A stretch of DNA of 12,478 nucleotides, from assembly GCA_002373815.1 (NCBI GenBank), contig DFKH01000038.1:1-12478 (forward strand), read 5' to 3'. Within the stretch, counting starts at the first letter, position 1; each line of letters starts with the position of its first letter. A model generated the notes under the pieces. That model made no database searches and had not been told where the DNA came from. It saw only the letters and a list, made by a program, of their open reading frames with translations. Made by a program: the position numbers and the translations under genes. Positions 8,741 to 12,478 of the stretch are shown piece after piece. This stretch comes from Alphaproteobacteria bacterium UBA3650. Lineage in GTDB: Bacteria > Pseudomonadota > Alphaproteobacteria > CAAHEQ01 > UBA3637.

Positions 8741-8746
8741 GGGGAG
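8741..8746 (+). promoter_or_regulatory. Ribosome binding site deciding the GTG start at 8751
   Basis: A GGGGAG tract lies four bases upstream of GTG 8751, just after the virB11 stop. An ATG at 8747 is out of frame with the dUTPase-like reading frame, so the GTG is the start. Confidence 0.6.
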
Positions 8747-8750
8747 ATGG

Positions 8751-9311
8751 GTGACAAAAGTATTGAAAGTTTCAATTGCTCGGACTGCAGATGGAAACCA
8801 TTTATCCTTACCAACCTATTCTTCTAAGTACCATGTAGGGTTAAATTTACAGGCTGCTGTGCCGGCGGCATTGCGTTTGGAACCAGGAGATAGAGCTTAT
8901 GTACCCATTGGTTTTGCAATAGGTATTCCCGATGGTTATTGTGGTTTTGTTGTGAGTCAACCGCAATTAGCCAAAGAGCAAGGGTTGATTGTTTTAGATG
9001 GACCGCAAGTGATTCATCCAGCAGATAGAGGGGCTTTGTTTGTGTTGTTGCAAAATATGTCCTCTCACGTTGTTGTATTGCATCGAGGTGATGTTGTAGC
9101 ACAATTAGTGATTGAACCTGTTGTTCAAGCGACTTGGTGCGATTTAAGTGAGGGCATCAATGCGGTGGGCAGTACGACGAAAGTTGGAGATGTTGTTGTT
9201 GATTCCATGCAAAATGGAGAAGTTGAGGAGGATGATAGTAAAATGAAATCGTCAAGGCGGACATACAAAAGTCCTCGAAATCGTTTTGAAGAAGAGGATA
9301 AAAATGAGTAA
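8751..9311 (+). CDS. dUTPase-fold protein lacking catalytic residues, in the T4SS operon
   Basis: Residues ~1-130 follow the trimeric dUTPase fold in order. Motif 1 VGLNLQAA (29-36) replaces AGLDLRAA. Next comes LEPGDRAYVPIGFAIGIPDGYCGFV. Motif 2 is SQPQLAKEQG where active enzymes have pRSGLAxkxG. Motif 3 QVIHPADRG (86-94) replaces GxIDxDYRG, so the catalytic Asp is His89 and the substrate-stacking Tyr is Asp92. Motif 4 GDVVAQLVIEPV (113-124) is well kept. Only GST near 142-144 remains of the Gly-rich motif 5. The fold is therefore conserved but the active site is not, and dUTP hydrolysis is unlikely. After ~145 comes a highly charged, probably disordered tail (EVEEDDSKMKSSRR and onward) absent from housekeeping dUTPases. 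Starts 11 bases after virB11 and overlaps the next gene by 8. Inferred: a scaffold, adaptor or ligand sensor for the T4SS. A diverged active family member is less likely. Confidence 0.75.
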   Translation: MTKVLKVSIARTADGNHLSLPTYSSKYHVGLNLQAAVPAALRLEPGDRAYVPIGFAIGIPDGYCGFVVSQPQLAKEQGLIVLDGPQVIHPADRGALFVLLQNMSSHVVVLHRGDVVAQLVIEPVVQATWCDLSEGINAVGSTTKVGDVVVDSMQNGEVEEDDSKMKSSRRTYKSPRNRFEEEDKNE

Positions 9312-9780
9312 GAGGCGGCTTTTTTTATTCATCTTATCTTTTATTTCTTGTGTCGCGTTTGCTCAAGAAAAAGGTTTTTATTCTTTGGGATCAGATAAAG
9401 TAAATTTACGCGCAGGACCGGCGGAACGTTTTCCTATTAAGTGGGTGTATCAGGAAAAGCATTATCCCTTGGAAGTGATTGATAGTTTTGAACATTGGCG
9501 TCAGGTGCGTGAAGCAGATGGTACGATTGGTTGGGTGCATCAAAAAATGTTGAAAGAAGGCCGTTATGTGTTGATTCAGGAAGAAGACAAATTGCTGTCC
9601 AGTCCATCTGTGTCAGGAAAAGTTGTTGCCTATGTTCAGCCTGGGGTAATTGCTCGTGTAAATTCTTGTCCAGTGGGTGATTATTGCCTTTTGCAATTTA
9701 CATATGACGATAAAAAAATAGAAGGATGGTTTCCCCGTCGTTTTGTTTGGGGACTTTATGATGGCGAGATTATTGAATAG
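9304..9780 (+). CDS. Secreted double SH3-like domain protein (COG3807-like)
   Basis: 158 residues from ATG 9304, chosen because AGAGG at 9293-9297 sits seven bases upstream and MSKRR leads into a signal peptide (FLFILSFISCVAFA, cleavage likely after residue 20). An in-frame TTG at 9286 adds only six residues before the positive N-terminus and has no better ribosome site. The mature protein has two SH3-like halves. The first is VNLRAGPAERFPIKWVY to IGWVHQKML (~32-80), the classic bacterial SH3 signature. The second runs LLSSPSVSGKVVAYVQPG to GWFPRRFVWG (~95-150) with Cys residues in NSCPVGDYC that could pair. This resembles the periplasmic SH3 proteins widespread in alphaproteobacteria, of largely unknown role, probably binding cell wall or protein. 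The 8-base overlap with the dUTPase-like gene implies coupled translation and a link to the T4SS. Confidence 0.8.
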   Translation: MSKRRLFLFILSFISCVAFAQEKGFYSLGSDKVNLRAGPAERFPIKWVYQEKHYPLEVIDSFEHWRQVREADGTIGWVHQKMLKEGRYVLIQEEDKLLSSPSVSGKVVAYVQPGVIARVNSCPVGDYCLLQFTYDDKKIEGWFPRRFVWGLYDGEIIE

Positions 9781-10068
9781 TTATTTACAAGTATAAAAAG
9801 CTGTGGAAGAATTTACCAAGCAACAAGAAAAGTGTGTTTTTTGTTTAAAAATGGCCTTTTTGTTTGTCCGAGCACACGCTTGTTGTGCCAATTTTAAAAT
9901 ATCCTCCTCATCATGCCAAAGGGGATTATAGCAAATTGCAGGTTGATCATTTGATGATTGTCCGACTGTTTGAATTTGTCCGGCTTCGCGACGCATATCC
10001 TCAAATGGTACGAATTGTGAACATGCACCAAGAAGTCCCGCCAAAAAAATAATTGCTATTTTTTTCAT
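9781..10068 (-). CDS. Small Cys-rich lipoprotein
   Basis: 95 residues. The N-terminus is a lipoprotein signal: MKK, a hydrophobic stretch and lipobox LGAC with the lipidated Cys at 16. Ser at +2 would favour outer-membrane sorting by the enteric rule. The mature part is hydrophilic with five more Cys (46, 65, 82, 83, 94), the pattern ICYNPLW...QQACART...SCCLV...YTCK suggesting disulfides in the periplasm. Its ATG overlaps the stop of the MscS-like gene by four bases (ATGA), so translation is probably coupled. I do not recognise a named family, though small lipoproteins with this Cys-rich end look familiar from alphaproteobacteria. Its stop codon directly abuts that of the SH3 gene on the other strand. 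Confidence 0.75.
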   Translation of the reverse strand: MKKIAIIFLAGLLGACSQFVPFEDMRREAGQIQTVGQSSNDQPAICYNPLWHDEEDILKLAQQACARTNKKAIFKQKTHFSCCLVNSSTAFYTCK

Positions 10069-11000
10069 TTGTCCAAATGTACCACTTGTTGAGGAAATGG
10101 AATTTCAATATTGTTTTCTTTAAAGGCATCCCAAATGGCAAACATAATGCGACTTTTGGTTGCCAGCCCTTTGGTCACATCTTTAAATGTGCCACGTAAT
10201 TCAAATTGAACACTGCTGTCGGCAAAATCGGTTAATAGAACAAAAGGAGCGGGATCTTGCACTAAGTTTTCCTCTTTTTGGGCTATATTTAATAATAGTT
10301 TTTCCACTAAGTGTAAATCAGAATTATAAGAGACGCCTATTGAAATAATCATGCGTCCCAAAGAATCAATTTTTGTGACGTTTTCTAAAGCATTGGATAA
10401 AACATCTGCATTAGGAATTAAAACACTTGTTTTTGCAAATGTTTCTAATTCTGTAGAACGAATGTGGATATTTTTAACGATACCTTCGTGACCGCTGATT
10501 TTAATCCAGTCCCCCTTTCTGATAGGACGTTCAAAGAGAATCAATAGACCCGAAATAAAGTTATTCACAACGTGTTGTAAGCCAAAACCAATACCAACGG
10601 AGAGGGCGCCTACGATGACCGCAAGACTTTGTAAATTGACGCCGAGCAGGGATAGACATCCCCAACCCGCAATGACCCATCCTACATAACCCAACAGGGT
10701 AACAAATGAATAATAAATACCTTTGTCAATTTTGTCGTGATTTCCAATCCATTTTAACATAGCACGTTTGATGACACGAAAAATTGTTAAAGTTACCCAA
10801 ACGAATAAAATAGCCTTTAAAATGGCTGCATAATTGATTTTACTCCATTTGAAATCCGGAAAGACAACGGCCACTGTTTCTGGATGTACAATGGCGTAAG
10901 CTACTAAACCAAGAAGAATCGTCCAAACTATAACATGAAATGTGACGGCTAGCCATGTGGGCATCATAAATGGCCTTTTTGTTTTTTGTTCTTGTGCCAT
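10065..11000 (-). CDS. MscS-family mechanosensitive channel
   Basis: Small-conductance mechanosensitive channel of the inner membrane, relieving turgor on osmotic downshift. 311 residues, close to E. coli MscS (286). Transmembrane segments: ~14-38, ~55-76, ~95-117, and the pore-lining helix ~120-145 with the family's Gly/Ala pattern (VIVGALSVGIGFGLQ) followed by VVNNFISGLLILFERP. The cytoplasmic beta domain starts at IRKGDWIKISGHEGIVKNI and contains the usual IPNADVLSNALENV. The start is the ATG at 11000, with AAAGGA at 11007-11012 six bases upstream. The longer TTG-initiated form at 11015 would place that ribosome site inside the gene. It lies 11 bases after the unknown membrane protein gene and overlaps the lipoprotein gene by four. 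Confidence 0.93.
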   Translation of the reverse strand: MAQEQKTKRPFMMPTWLAVTFHVIVWTILLGLVAYAIVHPETVAVVFPDFKWSKINYAAILKAILFVWVTLTIFRVIKRAMLKWIGNHDKIDKGIYYSFVTLLGYVGWVIAGWGCLSLLGVNLQSLAVIVGALSVGIGFGLQHVVNNFISGLLILFERPIRKGDWIKISGHEGIVKNIHIRSTELETFAKTSVLIPNADVLSNALENVTKIDSLGRMIISIGVSYNSDLHLVEKLLLNIAQKEENLVQDPAPFVLLTDFADSSVQFELRGTFKDVTKGLATKSRIMFAIWDAFKENNIEIPFPQQVVHLDK

Positions 11001-11011
11001 ATCTTTTCCTT

Positions 11012-11530
11012 TCAATTTCTATAATCGTGAGCAAGACGTGGAGACAAACAACGAATGCCTGTTCGAATGTTGTCATTTTTTTGTGCACAATTATGAATTG
11101 CTTGTTTGGTCATTTTATTTACGGTTGTTTCTTTTATACAATCAAGCATGATATCTAAAACTGTTGCAGCTGCTATAACTGCCGACATTGCTGCTAAATG
11201 TTTATACCCTTTATATTGTGTTGCAACAGCAAGCGTTGCTAAATTGCCAAGGAGCGCAATTCTCAACAAGGGTAATTTTTTCTTTTTTTTATTACGCGTC
11301 ATATGTACATGACAAAGGAGTAGTGTTTTTTCAGTTGGATTCCACTTTTTTTGATTTAACCAAGATGCCTCGGCTAAAGTAAGAAATTCAATTCCTTGGT
11401 TTGCTTGCTTTATAAAGGTGCTATTATTTGATACGAGTAAATCAGAGCGACATGTTTCAACCGTACCCCGTAATCCATCCTTTGCCTGTTGAAAACGTTG
11501 TTGCTGTTCTAGCGATAATTTTGTACTCAT
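11012..11530 (-). CDS. Unknown protein with two predicted transmembrane helices
   Basis: 172 residues; no family recognised. Residues 1-78 are hydrophilic with a Gln-rich start (SLEQQQRFQQ). A lysine run (KKKKK, 81-85) directly precedes hydrophobic segments ~86-104 and ~111-130, arranged as a helical hairpin. A hydrophilic end of ~40 residues contains three Cys. By the positive-inside rule the Lys run, and hence both ends, should be cytoplasmic. The start at 11530 is supported by GAGGAG at 11537-11542, six bases upstream. It sits between the CarD gene (43-base gap) and the MscS-like gene (11-base gap) on the same strand, so it is likely co-transcribed with both. The function cannot be deduced. 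Confidence 0.7.
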   Translation of the reverse strand: MSTKLSLEQQQRFQQAKDGLRGTVETCRSDLLVSNNSTFIKQANQGIEFLTLAEASWLNQKKWNPTEKTLLLCHVHMTRNKKKKKLPLLRIALLGNLATLAVATQYKGYKHLAAMSAVIAAATVLDIMLDCIKETTVNKMTKQAIHNCAQKNDNIRTGIRCLSPRLAHDYRN

Positions 11531-11573
11531 GCATTACTCCTCTATTACAATAGCATTCTAGTTTTTGTATATA

Positions 11574-12083
11574 TTATTCAGCAGAATCAGTACCCGCTAA
11601 AAAACTTTCAATTTTGGCTTGCGCTTCGGCTTCTGGAATACCATGTATGACGGCATATTCAGGAGCTAAACGTCCCATCGCTTTTTCGTATAGCTGGCGT
11701 TCGCTGTAAGTTTGTGTTGCGATTGCAGGATTCTTATAAAGTTCACGTATAACCTCTGCTAAAGCTACAGGATCTCCTGAACCAATCTTAGCAGTGTATT
11801 CGGCAGAACGTTTGCTCCATTGGACACGTTTTGCTTTCGTTTTTTTACCTAATACTTTTTCGACTGTTTCCATCATCACAGGGGTTGCCACTTGTCGTAA
11901 GCCCTTGTCTAAAGCCTGATTTGATGGAATTTTCATGGTCATTTTATCTTTTGTAAAATGAATGGCTATTAAATCTAGGTTTTGCCCAGCAACGGTAGTC
12001 GTTTGTCGCTCTGTCACTTGCCCCACACCATGCGCAGGATAAACAACAAAATCACCGGGATTGAATGTATACTCTTTTGACAT
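11574..12083 (-). CDS. carD: CarD/CdnL-family RNA polymerase-binding regulator
   Basis: CarD proteins bind the RNA polymerase beta subunit and stabilise open complexes, notably at rRNA and growth-related promoters. 169 residues, the usual ~160-170. The N-terminal Tudor-like RNAP-interaction domain starts YTFNPGDFVVYPAHGVGQV and runs to ~60. The C-terminal helical DNA-binding domain includes RVQWSKRSAEYTAKI and RQLYEKAMGRLAPEYAVIHG. Two ATGs stand in tandem. GGAG at 12089-12092 is five bases from the inner ATG (12083) but only two from the outer (12086), so the inner is preferred. It is the first gene of the minus-strand operon and is probably expressed from the extended -10 promoter at ~12124-12132. 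Confidence 0.93.
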   Translation of the reverse strand: MSKEYTFNPGDFVVYPAHGVGQVTERQTTTVAGQNLDLIAIHFTKDKMTMKIPSNQALDKGLRQVATPVMMETVEKVLGKKTKAKRVQWSKRSAEYTAKIGSGDPVALAEVIRELYKNPAIATQTYSERQLYEKAMGRLAPEYAVIHGIPEAEAQAKIESFLAGTDSAE

Positions 12084-12123
12084 CATTTCTCCGTTTCATT
12101 TTCGTTTTCCCTCAACAGATGAA

Positions 12124-12132
12124 AGTGTAGCA
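12124..12132 (-). promoter_or_regulatory. Candidate extended -10 promoter of the carD operon
   Basis: On the minus strand the sequence reads TGCTACACT, a TGn-extended -10 with hexamer TACACT, followed by a leader of about 30-35 bases to the carD start. No good -35 is visible 16-18 bases upstream (TAGTTT at best), which fits an extended -10 promoter. Confidence 0.45.
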
Positions 12133-12200
12133 TATTTTTCGGGGAAAAACTAGTAAAAAAACGCAAAAAAATAAAAAATTTTCATATGGTTAGAAAAAGG

Positions 12201-12229
12201 TTGCTTTTTGCCGTAAAATCTGATATAAT
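12201..12229 (+). promoter_or_regulatory. tRNA promoter (-35 TTGCTT, 17-base spacer, TGnTATAAT)
   Basis: -35 TTGCTT at 12201-12206 and a perfect -10 TATAAT at 12224-12229 are 17 bases apart, with an extended TG at 12221-12222. Transcription should begin about 12236, a few bases before the tRNA. A-tracts at 12155-12180 lie upstream of the -35 and could act as an UP-type element or cause curvature. Confidence 0.75.
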
Positions 12230-12243
12230 TGCGAAATTGTGTG

Positions 12244-12320
12244 GGGCCTGTAGCTCAGTTGGTTAGAGCTGTCCGCTCATAACGGATAGGTCGTGGGTTC
12301 AAGTCCTACCGGGCCCACCA
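12244..12320 (+). tRNA. tRNA with CAT anticodon, probably tRNA-Ile2 (lysidine-modified)
   Basis: A full cloverleaf of 77 nt can be folded. Acceptor GGGCCTG pairs with CGGGCCC through one T-G wobble. The D arm is GCTC/GAGC, the anticodon stem GTCCG/CGGAT with loop CTCATAA, the T arm GTGGG/CCTAC with loop TTCAAGT, and the 3' ACCA is encoded. CAT can be Met or Ile2. The GGGCC...GGCCC acceptor resembles bacterial Ile tRNAs. Alphaproteobacterial elongator Met typically starts GGCG, and an initiator would have an unpaired first base. Ile2 is therefore favoured, implying C34 is converted to lysidine by TilS to read AUA codons. Confidence 0.93.
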
Positions 12321-12325
12321 AGATT

Positions 12326-12355
12326 AAAAGCCACGCCTTTCGGGGTGGCTTTTTT
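12326..12355 (+). terminator. Rho-independent terminator after the tRNA
   Basis: A GCCAC...GTGGC stem (12330-12349) continues inward as CC/GG around a TTTC loop with one G-G mismatch. It is flanked by AAAA before and a run of six T after. It starts six bases after the CCA end. The A and T flanks make it potentially bidirectional. Confidence 0.85.
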
Positions 12356-12478
12356 CATATTTCGCAAGCGTTTTGAAAAGTTCGATTGTTGAGGGGCGAA
12401 AAAACAAAACTTTCCGTAACTTATCGAACTTTTGTAAACCTCTCCTTATAAAACAAGCACTTATCCCCAGTTCAAGTC
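12356..12478. other. Gene-free right end with an 11-bp inverted repeat
   Basis: No open reading frame or RNA gene is apparent. An exact 11-bp inverted repeat, AAAAGTTCGAT at 12376-12386 and ATCGAACTTTT at 12423-12433, is separated by 36 bases. It could be a regulator binding pair or a chance match. TTATCCCCA at 12461-12469 differs from a DnaA box by one base, which alone means little. Confidence 0.35.

Noticed and set aside
8751..9311. Ordinary housekeeping dut gene
   Set aside because: Motifs 1, 2, 3 and 5 lack the residues needed for dUTP binding and hydrolysis, and there is an extra charged tail.
9830..9880. Possible terminator between the convergent operons (AAAAATGGCCTTTTT)
   Set aside because: The GGCC core leaves no loop and a T-T mismatch flanks it, so no credible hairpin forms.
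9864..10052. 62-codon plus-strand frame opposite the lipoprotein gene
   Set aside because: The minus-strand frame has a clear lipoprotein signal and coupling to the MscS-like gene; this one has no motif or ribosome site.
11000..11015. TTG start five codons upstream for the MscS-like gene
   Set aside because: The AAAGGA ribosome site lies inside that extension and is correctly spaced for the ATG at 11000.
12461..12469. DnaA box / replication origin
   Set aside because: A single one-mismatch TTATCCCCA without a cluster, AT-rich unwinding region or origin-linked genes is not enough.

Overview
The window carries part of a type IV secretion system (T4SS) operon of unusual architecture, followed by a convergent chromosomal block. 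The organism is probably an AT-leaning alphaproteobacterium. Reasons: a CarD/CdnL regulator, a secreted double-SH3 protein of the kind common in alphaproteobacteria, a CCA-encoding tRNA(CAT) resembling alphaproteobacterial Ile2, and the alphaproteobacterial style of the SPOR domain. A host-associated or low-GC lineage (Holosporales-, Rickettsiales- or gut-alphaproteobacteria-like) is plausible but not proven.

Plus strand, 1-9780: five tightly packed genes read the same way in the canonical order virB9 - virB10 - virB11. (1) A VirB9-like outer-membrane core protein, cut by the left edge, carries a C-terminal SPOR (peptidoglycan-binding) domain. (2) A 2133-residue VirB10-like protein has an N-terminal membrane anchor and an Ig-like (ASH/Hydin-type) domain. 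About 85 copies of a degenerate 17-residue repeat follow, then a normal VirB10/TrbI C-terminal domain. (3) A VirB11-type ATPase has intact nucleotide-binding motifs. (4) A dUTPase-fold protein has lost the catalytic residues and gained a charged tail. (5) A secreted SH3 protein overlaps gene 4 by 8 bases. Spacing of 8-11 bases or overlap, each with a Shine-Dalgarno sequence, indicates one transcript. SPOR and SH3 domains both suggest close contact with peptidoglycan, and the giant VirB10 recalls Helicobacter CagY in architecture though not in repeat sequence.

Minus strand, 12129-9781: a second operon reads carD-like regulator - unknown two-helix membrane protein - MscS-family channel - small Cys-rich lipoprotein. 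Its last stop codon directly abuts the stop of the SH3 gene (9780/9781), with no visible terminator between the converging operons.

Right end, 12087-12478: a divergent promoter region, a strong promoter, a tRNA with a CAT anticodon (best read as tRNA-Ile2), a rho-independent terminator, and about 120 bases with an 11-bp inverted repeat and no gene.

The most notable biology is the giant 17-residue-repeat VirB10, the SPOR-fused VirB9 and the catalytically dead dUTPase-like protein, all in one T4SS operon. All calls come from reading the sequence; no database search or structure prediction was run.
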